A stretch of 64,000 bases of DNA from Saturnia japonica (Eukaryota > Arthropoda > Insecta > Lepidoptera > Saturniidae), in assembly GCA_033032175.1 (NCBI GenBank), contig CM065313.1, positions 12,005,327 to 12,069,326 on the forward strand, read 5' to 3'. The translations under genes were made by a program, and so were the position numbers. Shown here one piece after another: positions 10,010 through 21,964 of this stretch. The stretch's first letter is position 1. The number at the start of each line of letters is the position of its first letter. The notes beneath the pieces were generated by a model that made no database searches, had not been told where the DNA came from, and saw only the letters and a list, made by a program, of their open reading frames with translations.

Positions 10010-12947
10010 TTCTTTTTGTTAAAAATTGTTAACACGTCAAGTTACCAAACTACACAAGGTGCAGAGTGGAACAAGTGAATGACTTTTTTTCGCTATCGCT
10101 TACTTTGGGCGAATATACATTCTATTCTAAGAAACAATCGATGGTCAATCGATTAGTCGATTGTTTATTTTCAATACAATGGATACTATCGGATTTCCTA
10201 ACATTCGATATTTACCAACATTACTCGCTAGTGATAGATGTTGAATGGTTGTAGACGTAATTTGCATATTATAAATAAACATAGAGAATTGTGTCTAGAC
10301 GTAATTACTTTCTGGCGGGGTATATTCATTGGCTCTGATTGTTTAGGTTCATTAATAGATAGTAAATTATTTATACCAAGAAAAACATGCTGTAAAAATC
10401 GGGTCAAGTCTCGATTGAGATGGTTTGTCTATAAAACGTAGTAAAATCTCGTAAACAGCCAAGTGTAGAAGTTGGATATAAAAAACGAGTAATTTTGGCT
10501 AAAATCCGGCCTATCTTTTACACGTTAAACTCCATTATTTAGAATTTACTATGCCTAATTATATGATCCTAAAAACTTTAAGTATTGACAAAACAATAAG
10601 GTTAACGTATTCTTGTTACATGTTGTGGAATTTTGTATGACGTGTACCTTATAGTTTTGATGGTCGGTGAGTGTGTCAGTGAGAAAATTAAAGAACTTTG
10701 ATTAGCGTTGATTCGTAACTTATAAGGTACTAGGTGTGCCCCATGGTTTCACGCATGTTAATTTTATACGACAAACATAGGCAATGCACCAGTGGAGGCA
10801 TTTTTTTGTACTTTTTTAAAACTATCGACATGTTTATGAGCAATAAATAAATTTTTCAAATTATAATATAGCCTATGTTACGAGCTGATACTGTAGTTTT
10901 ATATTGATGAAAAAAATTTTTAAAATCGATCCAGTACATTTTGAGGTTATCCATTACAAAAAAAAAACTTTCCTCTTTATAATATTGGTATAGATAATTA
11001 TTAGGTATATTGGCAATACAGTCAATTATAGTGTGTACTCTTGATCTCTAAAAATTCAAATTGCTTTATACACTGTACCTTTACAGGGTGATCAAAAGTG
11101 CAGTGAGTCGCTTCGAGAAAAGGATGGTACGGCCGTGCTCGACTTGGCGAGATCACTGCCGTACCCCGTAAAACATGTACTACGCATGAAAATTTGTTCT
11201 ACACATTAACTACTAAGCTTCATGGTCGTTCTGCTCATTAGGGCGAAGTTCCGAACTGGTACTATAATGTAAACATAAGTGTATTTTTTATTAAACTTTA
11301 ATTGAAAATAATAAATACCAGCCTTTAAGTGGCCTATAGCTGGGCTTTGAGGCCTATTCTTAAGGGAAGGCGCGGGCTTAAATCACCATGCTAGCCCACG
11401 ACTTATTGGTAATTTAAGCACCGAGATATCATCAATTTATAATGGAAGTACAACATTTTTTTTGTTTCATTAATAAAAATCTGTATAAAGAAAAAAAAAT
11501 GTGTTGTACGCACGTAAGAAGTTATAATTTTTTGGGTTAACAAAACAAAAATAACTTCTATAATATATAATATAGATATTAATAATAATAACAATGTGAT
11601 TTTATTTTATTGAATTGTATTTTTTCTTAACTGTGTAAAAATAACTTAACGGTGTATAAAAAGCAACAAAACAACAGCATTATAACACTTTTAAACGGTT
11701 TCAATTAAATTGTCTCCAAAATCAAAAGTTTAAAAAAAAATCTTTTTTTGCGTCTAAAATAATTACTTGTATTGTTCCTACTAATGATCTTGCTCGCTTT
11801 TCTAAAATAGTAAAGCTTTAATTGTGAACCTAATGTGTAACAATAGTGTATAACAGCAGTATATTAATTTGGTAAATTGCTAATTGTCGACCAGAGAGAA
11901 ACTGAGCTAAGCCGTTAGGGAGCGTCTCGTGTCTCGTTGTGGCCTTAACTAACTTTATCTATTATTGCCTACATTGTACGTGCCCATTAGTTTGAAAGTT
12001 CTCGAATAAGGTTATTTTACTCGAATTATATACTAAATCAAAATATAATATAGTCATGCATTTCTACATTTAATAAAAAATAATTATTAAAAAGAAAACA
12101 ACATACCCGATTGCAACAAAAACACAAACAAATTTTTTTTTCTTCTATTTTTGCTTATTATTTGATTCCCAGACGTCGTATTTAAGTATTATATAGCTAT
12201 ATGTTAACTCCCAAAATTAAGTTCGAATTTAACGACGCTTCGTATGCATTAGCATACATATCCATCAAGCTACTAAGCGTACAAAAGAAATAGAAATACA
12301 TATATACCTACATACGCCTGAAAAACATAACGCTCCTTTTTCGCGGTCGGTTGATAAAAACTGTTATTTTTAAGAATACTAAGTATAAACAAAATAGGTG
12401 GTAGGTAATTGGTAAATTCAACATAGGCTTATATTGCTAGAGAAAGGTTTTTCTATTAACGATTGTTATATTTTTGAGTAATACACATTAAAACTCATAT
12501 TGATAGAATCAAAACTGTAGTTCTGTCTGTACTTTTCATATTTTTCCAAAATTTCATGACGATAGGCGCTCTATATGAACGATACAGATCACGAATATGC
12601 ATATGCCACTAAAAAAGTTCAATTCAGCTTTAAAATCGAGGTTAGGGTCAAATATAAATTTTCACAATGTGGAAATAATAGTTTTTAAGAAAGTGAATTT
12701 TTATCTGACCATACAAATGTTACTGCTAAATAGCTGTGATAAAGTTCACTTTTGAATGACAGTTAATTTTCCAAGATTTTTTTCTATAACCTTTTTGGTT
12801 CGTTTTTGAACGATTATTGTGATATTTATGTCATATAATATATTGTAATTAATATTTTGTGCCGTATTTTGTATTGAGTGAGATATTTTCATTTTTCCAT
12901 TGTGGTAATAAAATTGGTTATGTTTGAACTGTGATCATCACGACACA
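10010..12947. other. AT-rich intergenic DNA with repeat scraps
   Basis: No gene supported. At 11300-11400 the GC-richer string GGCCTATTCTTAAGGGAAGG resembles a common lepidopteran dispersed repeat, but I cannot assign it. At 11090-11165 a small GC-rich block (GTACGGCCGTGCTCGACTTG) is of unknown origin. Confidence 0.45.
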
Positions 12948-13449
12948 CACTGGGGTAAAAATTGTCGCTAGAGGAAATAGGATTTTTAAATATTTGTTTT
13001 CGTTTTCGACAAAAACTGTTTATGTACTTTGAATTAGACCATAATTATAAGACTTTTGATGTATATCTTATTTTTAAATACATAATGCATAGTTAAGTAA
13101 AAAAAGTTTTATTAAGTTCTTGTTGTATGGAAGCTAAACTTCAATTAGACCCTGTTGCTTTATCTTAAAATATCTAGAGCTGATACTTACATGGATTGAT
13201 AGAAGTAGTGATCGCTCATCATTCAGCTCTAGATGTGTTAAGATGAAGCAATAGGGTCTAATTGAATTTCAGCTTCCATACAACAAGAATCTAACAAGAC
13301 ATTTTTTTACTTAACTATGCATTATTTAAAAATAAGATATACGTTAAAAGTCTTATAATTATGGTCTAATTCAAAGTACATAAACAGTTTTTGTTGAAAA
13401 CGATTTTTTTTAAATCCTATTTCCTCTAACGGCAATTTTTAGCCCAGTG
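12948..13449. mobile_element. Fold-back MITE, ~500 bp near-perfect palindrome
   Basis: The left arm from 12948 (CACTGGGGTAAAAATTGTCG, then TAGAGGAAATAGGATTTTTA) is the reverse complement of the right arm ending at 13449, with few mismatches over about 220 bp. Corresponding arm pieces include GTACTTTGAATTAGACCATA with its mirror TATGGTCTAATTCAAAGTAC. The loop is about 40 bp around 13180-13220. There is no coding capacity. It would fold into a long hairpin as DNA or RNA. Target duplication is not resolved. Confidence 0.85.
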
Positions 13450-13833
13450 TGCGACGAGCCAAGCCAGAAACAAATAATTATTTGTTGAAAATTCATACAC
13501 AATTCCTAGATAAATAATAATATAATAATTATGTTGTTATATAACATCGATTTTGTAGAACAACGAAGGTTGAATTTATAGTGGTCCATATCTTGGAATT
13601 TTGAAACGATAGTCCATTTAAATTGAAATAGCGCTCCAGTGTATGTTACAGCTGTTATTCATAGAACAGAACTAAATATATAATTTAAGAAAGCCACCTC
13701 GAAATATTTAATGTAACTATATAAACATGAAAATATTACCATAGTTATAAAAGTCAAAAGAAGATTTAGCAGTTATATAGCAAAATATAGATATTACGAG
13801 TATCAAGGACACAAGTTTTATTTATATTAGATA

Positions 13834-14030
13834 CTAGCTGTGCTCGAGGCGTCGCACGCGTTTACTACAGAATTATTGTTTAAGAATATATCGTGATAAA
13901 TTTGATTTTAGAGATAGGTAAAGTATAGAGTAAAAAAAAAAGTTTCATCAAAATCTATCCAGCAGTTTTTGCGTGAGACACGCACAACGACAATCCTCTA
14001 TCATTTTAATTATATACATAATTATAAGTA
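13834..14030 (-). mobile_element. Helitron-like fragment (family H2, copy 1)
   Basis: The minus-strand 3' end has a GTGC...GCAC hairpin, then AG and CTAG at 13834-13837 followed by T. The interior contains (plus strand) ATCTATCCAGCAGTTTTTGC, a widely dispersed lepidopteran Helitron string, also present at 36890-36915. The 5' end is approximate. Confidence 0.65.
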
Positions 14031-15027
14031 CACAAATCTAATTTTTTTTCAGGATACTCCCCCTCCATTTGCCGGTAATTCCACATTGGACTCTCATATA
14101 GAAAATATATACATACACTATTTCCTTTGAATGATTATGTATCATCGTGTGAACAGTACATGAAAGCCGATCGTTATTTTGCAAAAACATTCATACACAT
14201 CCCTTATAATGTATTTAACCTTAACATATATATAGGAATATATACAGATTGTATGAGGTCAGTTTCCTTATAGTAAAAAAATCTAAGTAATTAAATGTAA
14301 AGTTAATTTAAAACTAATTATATATTCAACCATTCGGGTTTTTACGGAAGATCTCGAAAATAGACGACTGTTGTAATAAGAAGGCTTAAGTTTCCATTAG
14401 AACGTATTCAAAAACTTAAAATTCAATTTCAGGAGCTTCTGGACCTAATACAAGAAGTGAGATATTTCAGTTCACTGTTAACAAAATTTTCTTTTGTATG
14501 TGAAAAAAAGATTTCTTAGCAATTTACAATATATAATATATTTACTTCTTTTGGGAAACTACATAATTTAATAAATCAGGCATAAAAAAAACGTGTTATG
14601 AAACACTAAACTGTCATACTTAGGACAAATATTCTGAAAATTAGTCGAATTAATCATCCCCATGTTACTGTCCTAATTGTCTGCACTAAAAAAAATACAA
14701 TAATTTGGTACTGTTATAAAAGTTTTCTCTTTTTTATTTAATGACGTGTGTTTATCCACACTTGTGCCAACATTACGTAAATATAAATATTTTGATAACT
14801 ATTCTTATAATCTTCAAACTATGGAGGATAGAGGCCAGGATAACCATCTCTACGTATGAAAAAGTACCCGTCGAAAAGCATCAAATGAGGGTGGCGCCAC
14901 GGTAGCAAGTGGATAAATTTTAGAGATAGCGTCAAAAGTTATTATTCTTTAATATTCGCCCACTTGGACATCTTTTCACTACCTACATATTTCCCATTAT
15001 TAATCAATTCTTTTTTTAAGTTTTACA
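14031..15027. other. AT-rich intergenic DNA
   Basis: No supported gene. Two polypyrimidine-AG acceptor-like sites (14052 and about 14433) precede short open stretches; see findings. The segment 14822-14920 shows partial inverted similarity to 15600-15670. Confidence 0.4.
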
Positions 15028-15123
15028 TTTTTTTTTTTTTTTTTTGAACTGACTACACTGTTAGCCTTAGGGGCCCTATCGTCAAACAGAGCCGCTGCGG
15101 CTTTTACAGCTTCACCGGACTTG
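15028..15123 (-). mobile_element. Short retroposon (family R, copy 2)
   Basis: The plus strand starts with a T18 run (the poly(A) tail on the minus strand), then GAACTGACTACACTGTTAGC, CCTTAGGGGCCCTATC, GCCGCTGCGGCTTTTACAGC and TTCACCGGACTTG. Same family and orientation as copy 1, with a longer body segment. Confidence 0.8.
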
Positions 15124-15239
15124 CTATTAAAACACGCAAAAGTACCTATTATTACCACTTACTACACCTAGCGCCATTTTGGTGGGTTTTTAAATTCTAA
15201 TTTGCTGCTTATAATTGAGCATTTTTTCAACTTGTCCCG

Positions 15240-15670
15240 TCAATTTGTGGGATGTGTGTTGGTGTGTTCAGAATAATGAAACCTTCATATTCACTTCTTT
15301 TAATCGTTTATAATTTTTTACAATAAGATGGATATTCTCCTTACTCCCTCCATATTTCAAACATAGCTATAACAAGATGGCGGCTCCCTTGTTCAAATTC
15401 AAAGTATCCAAGGATTTATTGTGACAACTTAAAATGCATATTTCCTTAGTTATTGTTTATAATCTACTTCAATTGTGCACTATAAACAAATTACATCACG
15501 TAAGTTGACGCTAAAATGACATAACCTAGAGCCAAATTTAATAAGTTTATAAATTAAAATAAAAACCACCACATGACAGATCAAGATCCCGCCAAAAATT
15601 CAAAAAAGATTAGATCCCCTCAAATGCTCTGACGGAAAAGTTACCAGCTTCTCTCCATATGTAGGAAGGA
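15240..15670. repeat. Dispersed repeat shared with 35.5-35.8 kb
   Basis: The stretch 15440-15600 aligns in direct orientation with 35630-35760: AGTTATTGTTTATAATC versus AGTTATTATTTATAATC, and the shared end AAATAAAAACCAC...ACATGACAGAT...GATCCCGCCAAAA. Weaker similarity extends upstream. Neither copy has coding potential. The element class is undetermined. Confidence 0.6.
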
Positions 15671-15826
15671 CTACTTTAAATTGTTTTCTTTTAATTTCAT
15701 CGTCTTAGCTTGATTAAAATGAAAATTAATTTCATTTTACTGTTAAAATTGGTATACAACGTCTCTTTGGTGTTGCTTCATAATTCATGCAAAAATATTT
15801 AATTAATGTAGTTCAAAGTTTTGTCT

Positions 15827-15890
15827 TCATCATCATCATATTATATTTATAACCATGTATCAGTGAACTGCTGGATATGGGCTCTCAGAA
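15827..15890 (-). repeat. Lepidopteran non-LTR retroposon 3' tail
   Basis: CATCATCATCAT at 15827-15838 followed by a diverged block containing GAACTGCTGGATATGG is the reversed form of the CCCAGCAG...GATGATGAT tail seen at 1151. Confidence 0.5.
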
Positions 15891-16819
15891 ACTGATCACT
15901 AGAATTGATATTGGATTCTTCACATCTAGGTATACCTAAATAGATATACTGAAAATACTTTAAAATATTTTTTTTAATTCAAAATGTTTAGTTTAACTTA
16001 TTTAGATGTTACCAACAAAAATAAAACTAAATTTCATCATACACTCGTAAGAGTTAAAATCTTCTTTAGAACAGTTTGCAGCTTTCACGTTCACCAATCC
16101 TTTGAAGATAGTTAAATATCAATTCGCGAAAAATTAATATAAATGTAAGCTTCGATTCGCAACTGCTCGTAAAATTTGAATGGTTTAATAATAAAATCCA
16201 GTCTATCCAATATCGTTTTCATTTGTTTTTTTTTGGCAACTTGATTTTTTACGGGCAAATTTTTTTCAATATTTTGTTCTAACTCTGATAAAAATATGAA
16301 TTAATCTGTTTAACCTTGTTAGTATTTTGTGTCTGATCAATAAATCAGTACCGTACTTATTAGTTTTTGAGACTATGGGATATCGATTTCTCTACGAGGA
16401 CCTGACTTGTCCAATACAATTTTAATAATTTCTTTTTCTGGATGATTTGTAAAAAAATATTTTAATAGGCGAGTAATTTAATTTTAAAAATTCGAGTAAA
16501 TTAATATTTATAAACTGAATAAGTACTCCTTTTAAATGAAATTTAGTTTAAAATAGAATAACTACACCACTACTAAGTACTTCGATATACACCTAAACAT
16601 TTTATTGACGTTTAGTTTCACAAGGCCGGTCGAAGGCTAGTTCCGCTATTGTTGCCTTTTTGTGTTCAGGACCGAAAGTGTGCCTACTATCGGCGTAAAA
16701 AAGGCTAAGTTCCATTACTGAAATATCTATTGTTTCTTTATATTGTACATAATAACTTTTTGTTAACGTCGTCTATTTTTATAAAACAATTACCGTAAGC
16801 AGTACTATTCTTCCCCCCC

Positions 16820-18247
16820 AGTGATTGGCACTTTCGTCTTTTATTCAAAATATTTTCTAGAATAAATTTATTATTGGAACTTCATTATTAGAATTTAACA
16901 GAGGATTTACAAGGCTTATTATACCTAGGAACATGAGTTTTACGTTATAGTGACATCGTTTTTTGGTTTAGATATTTTTTTAAAACAACACATATTATCG
17001 GTAAGTTTTTTTTTTAAAGTTTAGTGAATAGTATTTTAATGACTAAAATCTATGCTCCAGGGTAACTTTTAAGTAATTATGATCTTGTTGTAAGTAAAAA
17101 AAAGTATCATCTCCAAGAATATGTTTTTTATCTCAGATAAATATTTTGCTATAACGGTTTTTTTTGCTGTGCTAACCGTTACATTAAAACTTATATGACG
17201 GCATAGGTGCCAATGACTATATATGTATTTTGAATGCTTTTTGAATTATAGTCTAATCTTACGGGGAAATATTATTAAGTAATATAAGACTCTATTACAA
17301 TCTTTTTGTATAAGAATATTTCGTGAAATCAAATATTGGCAGTGCCAATAATTGTAAATTTTAATGTCCCAATGATTAAGCTATTAGTGATTAGTGTTTT
17401 TTGTGTGTGGCAATAATTAGTGTTTGTATGTATTTTTGTATTTTTGGTATGTGCTGAAATATAATGTGAAACGAAACACCTAGGAAAAAATATCTAAAAG
17501 GTTAGAAATTTAATACCCAAAAAACAGCTGCTGTTAGATACAATTCGTTGTGTGGTTGGAAAAACAATTGGTCCGACTGGATCGCGACCAACATACACCA
17601 GGTATAATACCCGCCCCAGTACCATGCTTAGGCCTATTTGGTGTTTCGGGATCAGTTATAAATGATGTGCATACCTCAATACAACAGCATGTACAAATCT
17701 GGTCGTCACACAACTAGATCAATTCGAGGACGAATAAAGTCGTAAAATCATGTTTTCTGTTCGTGACAAAATGTAACTTATTTCCATCTCCAAAGTCCAA
17801 TCTATCTCTGTACCAATATTCATAAAAATTGGTTTCAAGGGTTCTTCATACAAATTTTCATACCATATTTCACCCCCTCAAGTTTTATTTTCATGACACA
17901 AGGTAACCTATGTCCTTTCCCAAAGACCAATCTATCTCTATACTAAAATTCATCAAAACTGGTTCAGCACTTTAGGCGTGAAACGTAACAGACAGAAAGA
18001 GTGACTTTCGCATTTATAATAATAGTATGGATTGTAGTGCCAATAATTATACTAAGTTACAGAGTCAATGATTGTACTTTAATGCCAATCACTGTACATT
18101 TTGTATTTGAAAATGTCTCGTTCACTTAGTGTCAATTCAATAATCAGATAGTTTTAAGATACTCAATAAGAAAAAAAAGTAAGCTATTTCAATTAGCATT
18201 TGAAGAGTTTAGACCATAGCCTACATAAAGTGCCAATCATTGTATAG
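16820..18247. repeat. Scattered array of GTGCCAATMATTGTA motifs
   Basis: At least eight near-copies of a ~15-bp word occur in 1.4 kb: reverse at 16820-16834; forward at about 17206, 17341, 17364, 17407, 18035, 18062, 18082 and 18229. At 17335-17350 two abut as the palindrome ATTGGCAGTGCCAAT. A Helitron (17714-18031) interrupts the array. No coding frame accounts for it. Confidence 0.6.
17714..18031 (-). mobile_element. Complete non-autonomous Helitron
   Basis: On the minus strand it starts TCCATACTATTATTATAAAT (preceded by A) and ends with hairpin ATTCG-TCCT-CGAAT, then TGAT and CTAG (17714-17717) followed by T. This is the Helitron plan: 5' TC, 3' hairpin plus CTRR, insertion between A and T, no target duplication. 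The 5' region (GCGAAAGTCACTCTTTCTGT) is the common lepidopteran Helitron start. Confidence 0.8.
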
Positions 18248-19594
18248 CTTACAGTACTTTGTATCGATTATAATATATTATTTAAGTAATAAACGATGAA
18301 ACGAATAATGCGTTACCCCACCACTCTTCACTTAACTTTTGTGTCGACAAAGCCTCATCCTCATATTATACATAGATAGATATATTTATTGCATAAGCTT
18401 AAAAACCTAAAACAACCAAAATTAAAAAACTTATTCGTTTTTAATCTTACAATAAATTTTATACTAATATGCATTAAGTAAACAGTATCAAAAAGTTAAA
18501 CTACAATACATAATTATAATATGTATACCTGATAGATACTATTCTATTAGTGCAGCTATATTTTGTTATGGTCACTGGATAATTTTAGAAATATTATACA
18601 CTATAACAAAAGTAGTCAAAATATGATGCAATTATACATAATACACATTTAAACTTGGTATACCTACACACACTACACGATATATATCGTGTGAAGGTTA
18701 TATGATAAGTACTTTATTTTTTTTAATATCAAAGTTCCAGAAGAAAGAACAGGGTCGTGGCAGAAAATATAAAATAATAGTATAGCAATAAACTTTATGC
18801 ATATTCCAAGCAAACATAAATTTCACCACAGCACTACATTAAGTAGCGCTTTATCAAATCTGTAAGTTTCATGATACAACCTACAACTAATACACTCATG
18901 TGTCATTAACACAGTTTATTGGGCAGTAAGCCAATAGAATTATTATTATCATAATAAATAAAATTTAAAAAGTTATTCCCACAGTATAAAGTTATAAAGT
19001 TAAAATTTAAAATTAATAGGTCTAACATTAATAAGTACATCTATTGAATAATATTTATTATTTATCTACAAAATCTTCTCGTGTTACTTTACTGTGGACG
19101 TAGAAGTAGGTATAGAATGTGAGCAATATTTATTGCTTAGCTTTCAGCAGGCACGTACTTCGAATATTTCTTTGAGAAGGGTAAGGTGTTTAGATTTTAT
19201 TTCAGTTTATGTCACATTATAATATGATGAAATATTTTATTTATCAGAATACAAGTTTAATATAAAAGTAGGTTCAGATTTCACTTATATAATGTAAGAC
19301 ATTTTACTATTTCCATAGAAACTCCTATAAGGTGCTAAATGTACATTTTTAAAAGCTTCATGTGAGTAAATGCCTAGGAAAGAATAATTTATAAATCCTA
19401 GATATTATACGTCTATATTTTTATAGCGTTTATTTTCACTATTTGATTATTTTGATGATTTAACTTTACGAGTTCTATTATTCCATGCCTATTTAAATAA
19501 TATGTCTCGCTTCCTTAATGTTTGCACCTTATTGATTTAAAGATGTATCTTCGTATTAAGTAAATATATTAATTAATTTTTTCAACTGCACTTG
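18248..19594. other. AT-rich intergenic DNA
   Basis: Nothing recognised apart from short AT runs. Confidence 0.5.
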
Positions 19595-19700
19595 AGAGCC
19601 AGTTTCCTCACAAGGCTTAACGTGTCATCATCTTGAGACACATCGTCACTTAACATCAGGCAAGATTGTGACCATAATGCTGAACCTATAAACGATAAAA
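19595..19700 (+). mobile_element. 5'-truncated SINE fragment
   Basis: GCACTTGAGAGCCAGTTTCC followed by CTTAACGTGTCATCATCTTG and a terminal AACCTATAAA match the 3' part of the SINE at 3865-4165 in reverse orientation. The tRNA-like head is missing. Confidence 0.7.
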
Positions 19701-20189
19701 AATAATTTATATATTATTTAGATATTGTCTATAAAATATAGTAATTTTTGAACTTTCGTGAAAGAATGGATCATTAGGAGCTGTAGTCAACTATCCGTAA
19801 CTTCAAGGCTTCAAGGGGAAGTTTCATATTCACAAAATAGAGGTTAGTATTAGTAGTAATTAAAGTAAGCAGATACTTCAGCAATGCAATTTAAACAAAA
19901 AAAAACCTGAATTTGAATGAAATGAAAACATAGTGCTCGGAGATTTCGAATTAAACTGGTGCATATTTAATCGCGTAGATACATGTCTGTCTACCGGTGT
20001 CGAGCGCATCGTGAACAGTGTTCGGCCACGATACGTCGGTTACGCTTCCGCCGGGTGTGGCTGAGTTTCCAGCGAAACTGATACAGCGATTCCGAGCTTA
20101 TTGTCATGTGCTCCTTCTAACACTAATATCATCTTTTATGTAGGTAATAATATATCGATATCAATAAAGGCTTGCTATCTCGAATTTTC

Positions 20190-20550
20190 TGTTATTTAAC
20201 GTGAATAAGTGGATAATATTGTATATAACTTATAACATCGTATGCTGTAAGAAGACCATTGAAATGATGACAACTCTGTACCTGGTTTATGTAGGCACAA
20301 AGAGGCACTAATAGGTACTTTAAGAGAGGTAGGGCACAAGAGAAATTTGAAGATTTCTTTCTATTTAGGGCGGCCCGACAGGTGAAATATCTCCACAAAG
20401 CAGAAGGTTGCAGCCAAATAACCATGTATTGTGCTCCTGCAGTGAGTACGGTTTCCTAAGCTCTTTGGGGAAGAGGGCTCAAGATTGGCAACGCTTACCA
20501 TAAGGCGAGCTGTATGCTTGCTTACCATCAATTGTTCTTAGATTGTACTA
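20190..20550. repeat. Probable LINE 3' UTR remnant
   Basis: The right part (GATTGGCAACGCTTACCATA then GCTTGCTTACCATCAATTG) resembles the GGCAACGC...CGGTGACTGCTTACCATCAGG string common at lepidopteran LINE ends. The left part is GC-richer than its surroundings. The frame 20192-20425 is not a recognisable protein. Confidence 0.45.
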
Positions 20551-21964
20551 GACTTAAGTAAATACAACCCGAACTATTAAAAAAATCTTAACTCGTCAAT
20601 ATTATAAATAGCGTATTGATTTGTTAGACTACTTTGACTAACTGCTTTACACAAATTCATTTTTATCACAGATCTCTAATTTTTGTAAATCAAGTTTTAG
20701 TTAAAAAAACATTTGACGACATTTTTCTAATATAACATTTGATCACAGGCTTACTCGATGCCAAGTGATGATATGTTCGAATATAGCAACATGTAAAGAT
20801 GTAAATTTTCATATAAAATTTTACATGCAGCTGCCAATATATGGATGGGTGCTTGGTTTTAGATTTTCAATTGGGCAGTGCCTAGCCAGGTCTGTATTAT
20901 AATCGTCATACCACACCATAACGTAATATGTAAAATGCGAGACGTTAAAATGTATTGTTACCCATAAATTAATAATTGAGATACCTATATCGGAACTTAT
21001 CAACTCCTAAACAAACAACCCTTAAAGTATCAATATCAATTGAAACAATGAAGCGGAACACACAGGCCATCCATCAAAACCGAGAAGTTGGAAGATCGAG
21101 TATAAAAATGTCAATTGCTTCGAACTTGGAAACTTGTAATTTACACGAACGTCTATATTTAAAAAGACAAATGTTCAGTGTTCAAAATATTCATTTTGAT
21201 TTATTTATGCTTAGAGTTTACTGAAGTTGGGTAAATTTATTGAATATAAGAATCGACGTCGTCATTTTAAATTATCTGCAACGATAATGTTTGCTATAAA
21301 ATGAAGTAAAGAAATATAATATAAAATTCCATAAGTGACTCGTCTCATAAAGCTATTAGGAAGGAATTTTATGCTTAAAGTTGTATGAACTGTTAAAGTT
21401 TATATGATGTCAATTTCCTACTTCAATATAAAATTCTCATTCATAATTACAAACATATAATAAAATAAATAGCACGTATAGCTTTATTCTATACAAAATT
21501 ATTTGTTTAAGGCCTCTAATAAACTTTTGTTTCCAATTAGTTCATACTAAATAATGTGGTTCAGTAAAAAGTACATAAAACGAGATTATATTATTGCTCC
21601 CTCTAAGGACATATAGGTAATACATAATAGAAATAACACCCGCGTAACATTATCCCAATTGTTAAATTGTATACTTTGGTATTCCGTATCAATCCAAAAA
21701 TAAATACAAACACATAGTTATACTTTAAAATTATGAAGATTAATGGTTGCACTATTGGAAAAGACAATAGGCTAGTTGACTCTTTTTTAAAGTAAGTCTT
21801 AAATGATTAATTATTGTCCGATTAGAGGTAAAACAATATTACCATATTTTTTAGGACCTAGTAATCCGTAAAACTTTATTTTATAAGTTTACTTTTCGTA
21901 AACAGGCGAAAACGCTGTCAGCCATATCTTAATCATATTAATTGCGCAATTCTTGAATATAATA
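20551..21964. other. AT-rich intergenic DNA
   Basis: No gene recognised. The open frame 20976-21224 is unlike any family I know and does not begin with ATG in a good context. Confidence 0.45.
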
